Assembly (NCBI RefSeq): GCF_026586625.1
Contig: NZ_JAODIW010000006.1
Span: forward strand, 905,061-969,060
Length of the DNA stretch: 64,000 nucleotides
Source: Halobium salinum
GTDB lineage: Archaea; Halobacteriota; Halobacteria; Halobacteriales; Haloferacaceae
Direction: 5' to 3'
Part shown: positions 12,517-19,870 of the stretch, in pieces
Layout: each line of letters begins with the position of its first letter
How positions within the stretch are numbered: position 1 is the first letter of the stretch
Made by a program: the position numbers and the translations under genes
The notes under the pieces: model-generated
Databases searched by the model: none
Seen by the model: only the letters and a program-made list of their open reading frames with translations
Told to the model about the DNA's origin: nothing

Positions 12517-13602
12517 TCAGTCGTCGGCGACGACCGTCCGGCGGGCGCCGGCGTCGGTCATCGCGAGCACGTCGTCGAAGAAGCCCAGCGTGTCCTCCGG
12601 GCCGGGGTTCGCCTCGGGGTGGTACTGGCGCGTGAGAACGTCCAGTTCCTCGTTCTCCAGCCCTTCTGCGGTGTCGTCGTTGACGTTCACCTGCGTGACG
12701 GTCAGCTTCGGACCGGGCTCGGCGACGGAGTAGCCGTGGTTCTGGGTCGTCATCACGACCTGGCCCGACTCGAGGTCGCGCACCGGCTGGTTGACGCCGC
12801 GGTGACCGAACGTCATCTTCTCGGTGTCGCCGCCGAGCGCGCGGGCGACGATCTGCTGGCCGAGACAGATGCCGGCGACGGGCACGTCGCCGACGAAGTA
12901 CTCGACGAGCGCCCGTGCGGCCTCGAAGTTGGCCGGGTCGCCCGGCCCGTTCGAGACGAACAGCACGTCCGGGTCGAGCGACGCCACGTCCTCGATGCTC
13001 GCGTCGTAGGGGAGCACGTGCACGTCGGCGCCGCGTTCGACGAGTGAGTCCACGATGGAACCCTTCACGCCACAGTCGACGAGTGCGACCTGCGTGTCGG
13101 ACTCGCTCCCGGACTCGGCGCGGACGACGCGGGCGCGGTCGACGCTGACTTGCTTCCCGATGTCGACGTGGTCGCTCATCCCCTCGCAGGCTTCCAGTTC
13201 CTCGCGGGCGTCCTCGGGGGTGACGTCGTCGCCGACGGCGATGCCACACCGCATGGCGCCCTCTTCGCGTACGCTCGTAACGAGTTCCCGGGTGTCGACG
13301 TGGTCGATGGCGGGGACGCCCTCGTCGGCGAGCCACTCGACGACCTCGTCGGTGAGCTCGCGAGCGATGGCCGCGGTCGGGTGGACCCGCTCGGACTCCA
13401 TCCGTTCGGTTCGGACGCCGTAGTTGCCGATGAGGGGGTACGAGAACGTGAGGACCTGCTCCTCGTAGGAGGGGTCCGTGAGGCTCTCTTCGTACCCCGT
13501 GTATGCGGTCGTGAACACCAGTTCTCCGCGTGTCCGGCCGGGGGCGCGTCCGCGCCCTTCGAGTACGCGCCCGTCGGCCAGCGCGATGTAGGCGTCCGAC
13601 AT
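12517..13602 (-). CDS. carA: Carbamoyl-phosphate synthase small (glutaminase) subunit
   Basis: Releases ammonia from glutamine for CarB. The 361-residue protein has the small-subunit N-terminal domain (MSDAYIALADGRVLEGRG) and a class I glutamine amidotransferase domain from about residue 175: the SNGPGDP oxyanion segment, nucleophile Cys in AGICLGQQ, NHGYSV, and the His/Glu pair in QYHPEANPGP. ATG at 13602 is chosen because the conserved N-terminus begins there; the frame upstream crosses the regulator's promoter. It faces an Lrp/AsnC gene divergently across 96 bases containing a perfect 7+1+7 palindrome. Confidence 0.97.
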   Translation of the reverse strand: MSDAYIALADGRVLEGRGRAPGRTRGELVFTTAYTGYEESLTDPSYEEQVLTFSYPLIGNYGVRTERMESERVHPTAAIARELTDEVVEWLADEGVPAIDHVDTRELVTSVREEGAMRCGIAVGDDVTPEDAREELEACEGMSDHVDIGKQVSVDRARVVRAESGSESDTQVALVDCGVKGSIVDSLVERGADVHVLPYDASIEDVASLDPDVLFVSNGPGDPANFEAARALVEYFVGDVPVAGICLGQQIVARALGGDTEKMTFGHRGVNQPVRDLESGQVVMTTQNHGYSVAEPGPKLTVTQVNVNDDTAEGLENEELDVLTRQYHPEANPGPEDTLGFFDDVLAMTDAGARRTVVADD

Positions 13603-13652
13603 TACGAGAAGCGTATAGAGCCACGAGCATAAGTGTTGCTTTCGAAGCGATG

Positions 13653-13667
13653 TTACGAATTTCGTAA
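13653..13667. promoter_or_regulatory. Perfect palindrome between carA and the Lrp-type regulator
   Basis: TTACGAATTTCGTAA has arms TTACGAA and TTCGTAA around one central T. A longer imperfect symmetry exists: AGCGAT (13646-13651) and ATCGCT (13667-13672). The site is 51-65 bases upstream of carA and 32-46 bases upstream of the regulator start. Downstream of it toward carA is a TATA-like ACTTATG (about 13629-13635), and toward the regulator CGCTAAGG (13670-13676). A near-identical site precedes carB. Palindromes of this size suit an Lrp-family dimer; that assignment is inference. Confidence 0.68.
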
Positions 13668-13698
13668 TCGCTAAGGACGGCGATACCCACGTCGGTGT

Positions 13699-14112
13699 AT
13701 GGACGACCTGGACCGCCGCATCCTGAACGTGCTCAGACGGGACGCACGAACCCCGTACACGGAGATTGCCGAGCGCGTCGGCACGAGCGAGGGGACCGTC
13801 CGCAACCGCGTCGAGCGGATGACCGAGGACGGTGTCATCGAGCGGTTCACGGTAACGACCCACACGGGGAACGTGAAGGCGATGATAGAGGTGACCGTCG
13901 CCGTCGACGTGGACACCACCGGCGTGTCGGACGACATCGCCGACTGGGACGAGGTGGACTTCGTCTGGCAGGTGAGCGGCGAGGAGGACATCGTGCTCGT
14001 CGTCGACTGCGTGGACACGCGCGCGGTGAACGAACTCATCACGAAGGCCCGCGAGTTGGAGGAGGTAAAGAGCACGAAGACCCGGCTCATCCTCGACGAG
14101 CGACTGGGGTAG
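13699..14112 (+). CDS. Lrp/AsnC-family transcriptional regulator
   Basis: A 137-residue protein of standard family length. Residues 1-60 form the AsnC winged helix-turn-helix (MDDLDRRILNVLRRDART, recognition helix in GTSEGTVRNRVERM). Residues about 65-137 form the RAM/AsnC ligand-binding domain with VTVAVDVDTTGV and the EEDIVLVVDC strand. Such proteins bind amino acids and form dimers to octamers. It is divergent from carA, and the shared intergenic palindrome makes autoregulation and carA control plausible. The second copy of the palindrome upstream of carB extends the hypothesis to both CPS subunits. The effector could be arginine, glutamine or a pyrimidine-related amino acid; sequence does not say. 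Confidence 0.92.
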   Translation: MDDLDRRILNVLRRDARTPYTEIAERVGTSEGTVRNRVERMTEDGVIERFTVTTHTGNVKAMIEVTVAVDVDTTGVSDDIADWDEVDFVWQVSGEEDIVLVVDCVDTRAVNELITKARELEEVKSTKTRLILDERLG

Positions 14113-14132
14113 CCGGCCGAGGTGCGACGGTC

Positions 14133-14225
14133 GAACTGGGCTGGCCATCCGCGCCCGTCGAACCCAGTTGGTCGTCCGCGCTCGGCAAGCCGGGTTGGTC
14201 GGTCCGCACCCGAGGAACCGGGCTG
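14133..14225. repeat. Degenerate 27-28-base tandem repeat (three and a half units)
   Basis: Units at 14133-14159, 14160-14186, 14187-14214 and a partial at 14215-14225 share the pattern GAACCNGGTTGGTCGTCCGCGCNCG with substitutions. It occupies the space between the 3' ends of the convergent Lrp-type gene and PHP gene. Related in style, not in sequence, to the 26-base tandem repeat at 35131. Confidence 0.5.
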
Positions 14226-14286
14226 CGAATCTCGAAGGCGGCTCGAACGGCCTTGATTCTCGGACGCTCCCGGCCTTCGGCCGGTC

Positions 14287-14955
14287 TCAGTTCTCGACCG
14301 GCTCGGCGTCCATCCAGTCCTTCTGGGAGTGTGAGACGGTGTACGCCCGGTTGAGCAGCCGGTCGAGCGGCCCGAACTTCGTCATCGCCGTCACCCGCCC
14401 GTCCCGGATGGCGTCGGCGACGGCCCGCGGTTCGAGGGAGTCGGCGTCGATACGGGTGTACGCCCGGCCCACCTCGACGGGGTAGTGGGCGTCGCTGCCG
14501 CCGACGAGCGGGAGGCCGAGGTCGCGGGCGAGCTTTTTGGTGGCCTCGATGTGTTCGGGGTTCTTCCCGTTGATTTCGACGGCGTCGAAGTCGGCGTCGG
14601 CGTCGCGGGCGCCGCTGTTGCGGAACGGGTGGGCGAGAATCGCCGCACAGCCGTTGTCGTGGGCGTAGTCGACGACCTCCGCGGGGGTGTACCCCTGGAG
14701 CGCCGTCCGTCGCGGCGGACTCTCGCCGACGACGACGACGTGACCCTCCGTCGTCGACACCTCGATACCCGGGATTGTGGGGAGGCCGACCTCCGCCGAG
14801 TACGCGTAGTCGTGGTTCGTCGCGGCGAGGCCGTCGAGACCGCGGAGCCGAGCCCCCGCGGCGAGCAGCCGGAGTCCGACGGGGTCGAACCGTGTCGGGC
14901 GACCGGCCCACCCGTGGAAGAACCGACTGTGCGTGTGGAGGTCGACGGAGTACAC
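14287..14955 (-). CDS. PHP-domain metal-dependent phosphoesterase
   Basis: A 222-residue PHP-fold protein, probably hydrolysing a phosphoester with a multi-metal centre. Metal ligands are visible in order: DLHTHSR at the N-terminus, a Glu in PGIEVSTTEGH, NHDY, ILAHPFRN, and GGSDAHYPVEVG. PHP-C (RNase-P-unrelated tRNA 3'-end or polymerase-associated) types cannot be excluded, but this is the stand-alone YciV/TrpH-like size class. The GTG at 14955 (translating as MYSVDLHTHS) is favoured because the fold begins there; the upstream in-frame ATG at 15045 would add an Arg-rich leader. It is divergent from the NUDIX gene. Confidence 0.8.
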   Translation of the reverse strand: MYSVDLHTHSRFFHGWAGRPTRFDPVGLRLLAAGARLRGLDGLAATNHDYAYSAEVGLPTIPGIEVSTTEGHVVVVGESPPRRTALQGYTPAEVVDYAHDNGCAAILAHPFRNSGARDADADFDAVEINGKNPEHIEATKKLARDLGLPLVGGSDAHYPVEVGRAYTRIDADSLEPRAVADAIRDGRVTAMTKFGPLDRLLNRAYTVSHSQKDWMDAEPVEN

Positions 14956-15074
14956 GAGCCGACGTTCTCCGGGGCGGCTCTTTGTTCTTGTCTTCTCCGC
15001 GGCGCCCGTAGCGCGCGCACGGCGAAGGCGCCCGCACCGAAGCATCCTTAGCCCCCCTGTGCCATGAGACGGCC

Positions 15075-15680
15075 ATGAGTACGGAAGACGCCATGTCGTC
15101 CAAAGACGAGGCGACGCCGGCCGAGGGGTCGAGCGACGCGGAGACCCACAAGAACGCCCGGAAGAACGTCGTCGCCGTCGACGAGAACGACGAGGAACAG
15201 GACGTCGTCAACCGGCTGGACGCCCACATGGGCGACGGCATCCGCCACCGAGCGTTCACCGCGCTCGTCTTCGACGGCGAGGGGCGCATCCTGCTCGGCC
15301 AGCGCGCCCCCGGCAAGCGCCTCTGGGACACGTACTGGGACGGCACCGTCGCCTCCCACCCCGACCAGGGCCAGTCCCAGAAAGAGGCCACCCGCCTCCG
15401 CCTGGAGGACGAACTCGGCGTCACCCCCGACCAGTACGACGACCTCCGCGTGACGGACAAGTTCGAGTACAAGCGCTACTACCCCAACGAGGGCGTCGAG
15501 TGGGAGGTCTGTACCGTGCTGAAGGTGACGCTCGACGACACCTCCCTCGACCCCGACCCGGAGGAGATCGGCGGCATCCTGTGGGCCGACTACGAACACC
15601 TCTACGAGAACCCCCGGTTCTACCGTCAGCTGCGCTGGTGCCCCTGGTTCGAGATTGCCATGCGGCGTGACTTCTCGTAA
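15075..15680 (+). CDS. Type 1 isopentenyl-diphosphate isomerase-like NUDIX protein
   Basis: A 201-residue protein with an acidic 50-residue leader followed by a NUDIX domain that aligns with type 1 IPP isomerase. Metal-site residues are present: the His in GIRHRAFT (about 58), His95 in TVASHP, and the Glu pair in VEWEVC (E142, E144). However the position of the essential catalytic Cys (C67 of the E. coli enzyme, in SVCGHP) is Ala93 here. In characterised enzymes that Cys is required, so activity as an IPP isomerase is uncertain; a diphosphate hydrolase or a variant mechanism is possible. Its 3' end overlaps the JAMM protease gene, suggesting coupling. Confidence 0.8.
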   Translation: MSTEDAMSSKDEATPAEGSSDAETHKNARKNVVAVDENDEEQDVVNRLDAHMGDGIRHRAFTALVFDGEGRILLGQRAPGKRLWDTYWDGTVASHPDQGQSQKEATRLRLEDELGVTPDQYDDLRVTDKFEYKRYYPNEGVEWEVCTVLKVTLDDTSLDPDPEEIGGILWADYEHLYENPRFYRQLRWCPWFEIAMRRDFS

Positions 15681-16110
15681 CCTCCTCCTCGACGCTTCGG
15701 TCCGCGACGCCTTACGTTCGCACGCTCGGAGCGGGGCACCCCGAGAAGTGTGTGGCGTGCTGATCGGCTCGCGGGCCGACCCCGACGAGTCGGACGCCGT
15801 CCGCGACGCCCGTCCCGTCCCGAACGTCGCCGCCGACCCTCGGACGCACTACGAACTCGACCCCGAGGCGACGCTCGCCGAAATCGAGGCCGCCGAGGCG
15901 GCCGGCGACGACGTGGTCGGCTTCTACCACTCACACCCCCGTGGTCCACCGGAGCCGAGCGACACAGACCGGCGACAGGCGACGTGGCCCGGCTACGTCT
16001 ACTGTATCGTGGTTCCGGGTTCCGACGAGGACGAGGAGTTCGTCGTACGGGCGTGGCGCTGGACCGGGGAGGCGTTCGAGTCGCTGACGGTCGAGGTCGT
16101 GGACGACTGA
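15655..16110 (+). CDS. JAMM/MPN+ metalloprotease
   Basis: A protein of about 147-151 residues with the full JAMM zinc motif: an upstream Glu in REVCGVLIG, then HSHPRGPPEPSDTD, in which His-x-His and the Asp ten residues later bind zinc and the Ser shapes the site. In Haloferax volcanii JAMM proteases remove SAMP ubiquitin-like modifiers and free them for sulfur transfer, so a desampylase role is plausible. The start may be ATG at 15655 or GTG at 15667; both overlap the 3' end of the NUDIX gene in another frame. The overlap indicates a two-gene transcript. Confidence 0.85.
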   Translation: MPCGVTSRNLLLDASVRDALRSHARSGAPREVCGVLIGSRADPDESDAVRDARPVPNVAADPRTHYELDPEATLAEIEAAEAAGDDVVGFYHSHPRGPPEPSDTDRRQATWPGYVYCIVVPGSDEDEEFVVRAWRWTGEAFESLTVEVVDD

Positions 16111-16303
16111 TGCCGGAGCACCGGTGGGACGACTCACCTGCCGGCCGGGGAGCGACGGCCAGCCGAACCACCCGCGGGTGGGGCTCCGGAAGGGGCGACG
16201 GGGCTTCCGCAGACAATTCGAATCACGCTCCGGCCCGGACACCTCCAACCGGCTACACTCGAAAACGAATCCCTTTCCCACCACAGACGCCAACCCACGG
16301 GCG

Positions 16304-17062
16304 ATGACCGAGCCGGAACTCTACGACGACCTCAGCGGACAGGTCGCCCTCGTCACGGGCGCGAACCGCGGTATCGGGGCCGAAATCGCCACCCAGCTCT
16401 CCGAGCTCGGCGCGACCGTCTACGCCGGGTCCCGGAGTCAATCCAACGAGACGCCCGAAGGGACCGAGCGCGTCCTCCTCGACGTGACCCAGGAGGGAGA
16501 CGTCGAAGCCGCCGTCGACGGCATCTTCGACGAGGTCGGCCGCCTCGACGTACTCGTCAACAACGCCGGCGTCGGGGAGTTCGGGAACGTTCGAAAATCG
16601 CTCCGCGATTTTCGAGCCAACCAGAACGCTTCGCGTTCTGGTGACGACATCGTCGCGGAGCCCACCGCCGAAATCGACCGGACGCTGGCGACCAACCTCC
16701 GCGGCCCGATGGTCGTCTGCAAGCACGCCGTTCCCCTCCTTCTCCAGAACGAGGGCGGGCGCGTCGTCAACCTCTCCTCGGGGATGGGCGCGCTCAACGA
16801 GGCCCAGTCCGGCGGCTCCCCCTCGTATCGAATCTCGAAGACGGGCATCAACGGCCTCACCGCGTACCTCCACGGGGAGTACGCCGACGACGGCCTCATC
16901 GCCAACTCGGCGTGTCCGGGGTACGTCAAGACCGACATGGCCGGCGACGACGCCACCCGACCGGTGGAGAAGGGCGCCGAGACACCGGTGTGGCTGAGCC
17001 GGTTCGAGGCGGGGAGTCCCGCCGGCCGGTTCTGGCGGGACAAGGAAGTCATCGACTGGTAG
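16304..17062 (+). CDS. Short-chain dehydrogenase/reductase with in-frame palindrome insertion
   Basis: An NAD(P)-dependent SDR of 252 residues. The dinucleotide motif TGANRGIG is near residue 20, NNAG near 88, and the catalytic Ser (NLSSGMGA) plus Tyr-x-x-x-Lys (YRISKTG) follow at about 158-180, with the family PGYVKTDM segment. Between NNAGVGEFG and the EIDRTLATNL helix the protein carries about 17 extra residues (RKSLRDFRANQNASRSG) that are basic, unlike the rest. They are encoded by two adjacent perfect hairpins (see separate entry). The insertion preserves the frame. ATG at 16304 starts a normal SDR N-terminus; the upstream open frame is Arg-rich. Substrate unknown. Confidence 0.87.
   Translation: MTEPELYDDLSGQVALVTGANRGIGAEIATQLSELGATVYAGSRSQSNETPEGTERVLLDVTQEGDVEAAVDGIFDEVGRLDVLVNNAGVGEFGNVRKSLRDFRANQNASRSGDDIVAEPTAEIDRTLATNLRGPMVVCKHAVPLLLQNEGGRVVNLSSGMGALNEAQSGGSPSYRISKTGINGLTAYLHGEYADDGLIANSACPGYVKTDMAGDDATRPVEKGAETPVWLSRFEAGSPAGRFWRDKEVIDW
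16591..16642. repeat. Pair of perfect hairpins inserted inside the SDR gene
   Basis: Hairpin 1 has 11-base arms at 16591-16601 and 16605-16615 (TCGAAAATCGC and its complement) around the loop TCC. Hairpin 2 has 10-base arms at 16620-16629 and 16633-16642 (ACCAGAACGC and its complement) around the loop TTC. They are separated by GCCA. Their AT-rich arms contrast with the surrounding gene. The pair looks like a small palindromic element that entered the coding sequence without breaking the frame. Confidence 0.75.
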
Positions 17063-17177
17063 AGCGCGAAGACGACTATTTCTCCTCCCGACGGTTCGTC
17101 TCGACGCCGAGGGAGCCGACGCTGACGACTGCGGCGGCGGGCTCGAGACCCAACGGGACGACGGCGGTCGTCCCGCC

Positions 17178-18092
17178 TCAGAGGTTCGCGTCGAGGAACG
17201 CCGTCGCGTGGCCGACGACCTGCTCGAACGTCTCGCCGTGGTAGACGCCGAAGTGGTCCGTCGGGAGGCTGACGTACGTCGCGTTCGGCATCTTCCCGGC
17301 GGCGCTCGACACCGAGTCGGCCGAAGCGACCTCGTCGCGGGTCCCGCCGAGCAGGAGGGTCGGGCAGGTCACGTCGCCGACCGTCCCGACCGGGCGGTAC
17401 CGGAGCAGGGAGAGGAACGACCGGGCGGGGAGTTCGTTGTCCCACGCGTCGTCGCTGTCGAGGAGGTCGAGGTAGCCGGCGCGGGTCCCGGGCTGGACGA
17501 ACGCGGCCGTCCCGGTTTCGTCGGCGACGGGAAGCGTGTGGTCGCCGAGCGCGATAGACTGGAGTCTGTCGCGGACGCCGGCGGCGACGCGCTTGAGCCC
17601 GGTGACGACGCCGCCGGAGAGGACGAGCGACCGACCGTCCAGCAGCGGGGTGACGCCGACGACGGCGTCGACGCCGGTGTCCTCGGCGGCGACCCGGACC
17701 GCGTGGCCCGCCGAGAGCGAGATGCCCCAGAGCGCCAGCCGGTTCTCGTCGATGCCGTCCAACCGGCGGACCGCCGTGATGGCGGCGCGGAGGTCCGCGA
17801 GCTGTCGCTTCGGGCTGACGAGCCCCCGCGGTTCGCCCCGGCTGTCGCCGAAGCCGCGGTAGTCGAAGAGGTAGACGGCGTACCCGCGCTCGGCGAGGCG
17901 CTCTGCGTACGCCGGGAGGCCCCACCGTCGTTCGGCGGCGAAGCCGGGCGCCATGACGACCACGGGTGCGTCGACCGGTCGGTCCGGGCGGTAGAGCCAG
18001 CCGACACACTCGGTGTCGTCGCTACGAAAGCGGGCGCGGACCTTCGAGAACTCGAAGCGTGAGGGCTCGCGCTCGACGAGGAGGCGCTTCAC
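17178..18092 (-). CDS. Alpha/beta hydrolase (peptidase S9/DUF1100-like)
   Basis: A 304-residue alpha/beta-hydrolase. It shows the oxyanion strand VVMAPGFAAERRWG, the YLFDYRGFGDSRG strand-turn, the nucleophile elbow in LWGISLSAGHAV (G-I-S-L-S, nucleophile Ser), a candidate acid Asp in GGTRDEVASA, and a catalytic His in PTDHFGVYHG. Substrate unknown; similar proteins are esterases or thioesterase-like enzymes. GTG at 18092 is chosen because the protein starts there in the family pattern and its GTGA overlaps the stop codon of the upstream small gene, a typical coupled start. Confidence 0.83.
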   Translation of the reverse strand: MKRLLVEREPSRFEFSKVRARFRSDDTECVGWLYRPDRPVDAPVVVMAPGFAAERRWGLPAYAERLAERGYAVYLFDYRGFGDSRGEPRGLVSPKRQLADLRAAITAVRRLDGIDENRLALWGISLSAGHAVRVAAEDTGVDAVVGVTPLLDGRSLVLSGGVVTGLKRVAAGVRDRLQSIALGDHTLPVADETGTAAFVQPGTRAGYLDLLDSDDAWDNELPARSFLSLLRYRPVGTVGDVTCPTLLLGGTRDEVASADSVSSAAGKMPNATYVSLPTDHFGVYHGETFEQVVGHATAFLDANL

Positions 18093-18487
18093 GCCGCACC
18101 CCCGGAGGCGTCGGCGGTCTCGTCGAGGGTCTCCGACTCCTCGTCGACGGACTCCTCCAGCGTGTCGAGCACGCGCGTCGAGAACTCGGTTTCGCTGATG
18201 CGGTAGGAACACAGTGCGTCGAACCACTCGGGTTCGGCGTGCCACGTTCCCTGTACGTCGTCGTCGGCTCGGACCACGGTGGCCTCAACGCGGGCGGGCT
18301 CCCAGCGGTCGTCTTCGACGAGGTCGATGAAGGTGTTGAGCGCGCGGCCCATCTCGGGGTGGTGGACGCGCTCGCCGGGGAAGGCGGTGAGGTAGGTCAA
18401 CTCGACTTGATCCCCGCGTGAGAGTGCCTCCACGCTGATGCCGTTGCTACGGAGTTCGGCCTCCAACCCGGTCATGTCGTCGCTCAT
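18089..18487 (-). CDS. Conserved haloarchaeal protein, function unknown
   Basis: A 132-residue acidic protein I cannot assign. It begins with a short helix (MTGLEAELRSNGISVEAL), followed by a beta-rich middle (QVELTYLTAFPG, VEATVVRADD, GTWHAEPEWFDALCSYRISETEF) and a disordered Glu/Asp/Ser tail. The order helix, two to three strands, then Trp-containing segment looks like a small folded domain of about 105 residues. It is the first gene of a two-gene operon with the hydrolase, overlapping it by four bases. Confidence 0.7.
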   Translation of the reverse strand: MSDDMTGLEAELRSNGISVEALSRGDQVELTYLTAFPGERVHHPEMGRALNTFIDLVEDDRWEPARVEATVVRADDDVQGTWHAEPEWFDALCSYRISETEFSTRVLDTLEESVDEESETLDETADASGGAA

Positions 18488-18681
18488 ACAGTGCGCTACG
18501 ACCGCGGGGGGCTAAACGCTTGCCGCAGAAACGGGGAGACGGCGCCGGGCAACGCCGTCCCCCGTGGCGTGTGGGGTGCCGGGCGACACCACACACTGAG
18601 TCGATGCGTCGAACGGGGTACCGTACAGAGGCACAGACGACGGTCCCGGACGACGGCAACGGGGTTGAGGGGGTGATTCCT

Positions 18682-18710
18682 CTTAATTTCTGGGTGAAGA
18701 ACGTTTCACC
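18682..18710 (+). promoter_or_regulatory. Promoter with inverted repeat upstream of first zinc-ribbon regulator
   Basis: A TATA-like CTTAATTT at 18682-18689 is followed by an inverted repeat GGTGAA (18693-18698) and TTCACC (18705-18710) with six bases between. The repeat sits between the TATA box and the expected transcription start near 18712, a classic repressor position. The gene starts at 18770, so the 5' leader would be about 58 bases. Confidence 0.5.
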
Positions 18711-18769
18711 TCCTGTCGGCAGGCCGTCGGGAGCGAAGACCCCTTACGTCGGAGGCGGCCAGGGGACGT

Positions 18770-19720
18770 ATGACCGACGGTACCCGCCCGACCCACGACG
18801 CGCTCTTCGGCGTCCTGGCGAACGAGACGCGTCTCCGCATCGTCGAGGCGCTCGGTGACCTGAGCGAACCGGGCGAGTACTCCACGATTCCCTTCTCGGA
18901 GCTGCAGGAGGCCGTCGGCGTCGAGGACAACGGGAAGTTCTCCTACCACCTCAACAAACTGACCGGCTACTTCGTCGTCCGCTCCGAAGGGGGCTACCGC
19001 CTCGAACTCCCCGGGATTCGCGTCTATCAGGCGCTCCAGTTCTGGCTCCAGGAGCCGGTCACCGTCGAGCCCCACCACATGGGGTACGTCTGTGACTTCT
19101 GTGAGGAGGGCGGACTGTCCATCAGCTATCGGGACGGACGGTACCACGTCGGCTGTCGCGACTGCGGGACGAAGTATCAGGAGTACCCGCTCTCCGCGGC
19201 GGCGTTCGACCCCGACGACCCCGAGTCGCTCGAACGGGCGGCTGTACGGCGTAGCTGGCAGGACAAGTTCGCCTTTCTGCAAGCGGTCTGCCCGTACTGT
19301 TCGGGGCCGGTCTGGCGGTCGGTCGAGGGCGGCGACCGGATTCCTACCCCGCCGTGTGAGGATGCACACGTCTCGATGCTGCACTCCTGTGACCGGTGCA
19401 ACTGGTTTATCCACACGTACGCCGGGGCGGTCATGACGATACACCCCGCAGCCGTTTCGTTCTTCTACGAACGGGGGGTCGACATCTACGAGACGCCCCC
19501 GTGGGACAACGTCTACACACAGCTCGAACAGGTGGAGTCGACCGACCCCCTGCGAATCGAGTCGCGATACCTCTGTGCGGGGGACGAGTTACGGCTCCTG
19601 TTCGACGAATCGCTCGACGTACTGGAGTCTGTCGTCGTCGAGGACGTATCGTCGGACAGTCAGATAAAACAGGTCGCCCGCGGCGGCGGTCTCGCGGAGT
19701 TCGCCGAGGACGACGGATAG
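18770..19720 (+). CDS. ArsR-like winged-helix regulator with zinc-ribbon C-terminal part (copy 1)
   Basis: A 316-residue regulator. Residues about 6-75 form an ArsR-type winged helix (DALFGVLANETRLRIVEALGD, then VEDNGKFSYHLNKL). The rest has four Cys-x-x-Cys pairs, CDFC, CRDC, CPYC and CDRC, consistent with two zinc ribbons, and ends with a strand-rich C-terminal domain. It is the first of a tandem duplicated pair with the gene at 19871; the winged helices are almost identical while the C-terminal halves diverge. Such haloarchaeal proteins are usually annotated only as HTH regulators with uncharacterised domains. Its target is unknown. Confidence 0.85.
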   Translation: MTDGTRPTHDALFGVLANETRLRIVEALGDLSEPGEYSTIPFSELQEAVGVEDNGKFSYHLNKLTGYFVVRSEGGYRLELPGIRVYQALQFWLQEPVTVEPHHMGYVCDFCEEGGLSISYRDGRYHVGCRDCGTKYQEYPLSAAAFDPDDPESLERAAVRRSWQDKFAFLQAVCPYCSGPVWRSVEGGDRIPTPPCEDAHVSMLHSCDRCNWFIHTYAGAVMTIHPAAVSFFYERGVDIYETPPWDNVYTQLEQVESTDPLRIESRYLCAGDELRLLFDESLDVLESVVVEDVSSDSQIKQVARGGGLAEFAEDDG

Positions 19721-19841
19721 ACGACCGAAGTAGCTGCTGTCGACCGGATTCCGGTGACACCGCCCGTCCGGCGTCGGGCCACCCCGTCCGAGTCGCCGGC
19801 TCGACGACGGGCTCGTCGGTCCCGCTCTCAGAAGCGAAGGA

Positions 19842-19858
19842 CCCTTCCGTCGGAAGGG
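19842..19858. promoter_or_regulatory. Inverted repeat upstream of second zinc-ribbon regulator
   Basis: CCCTTCC (19842-19848) and GGAAGGG (19852-19858) are perfect 7-base arms around GTC, ending 12 bases before the ATG at 19871. The surrounding sequence (AGCGAAGGACCCTTCCGTCGGA) is clearly related to the segment just before copy 1 (AGCGAAGACCCCTTACGTCGGA, about 18730), so the duplication included the 5' flank, but the symmetry exists only here. Confidence 0.4.
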
Positions 19859-19870
19859 AGCAGGACGTTC

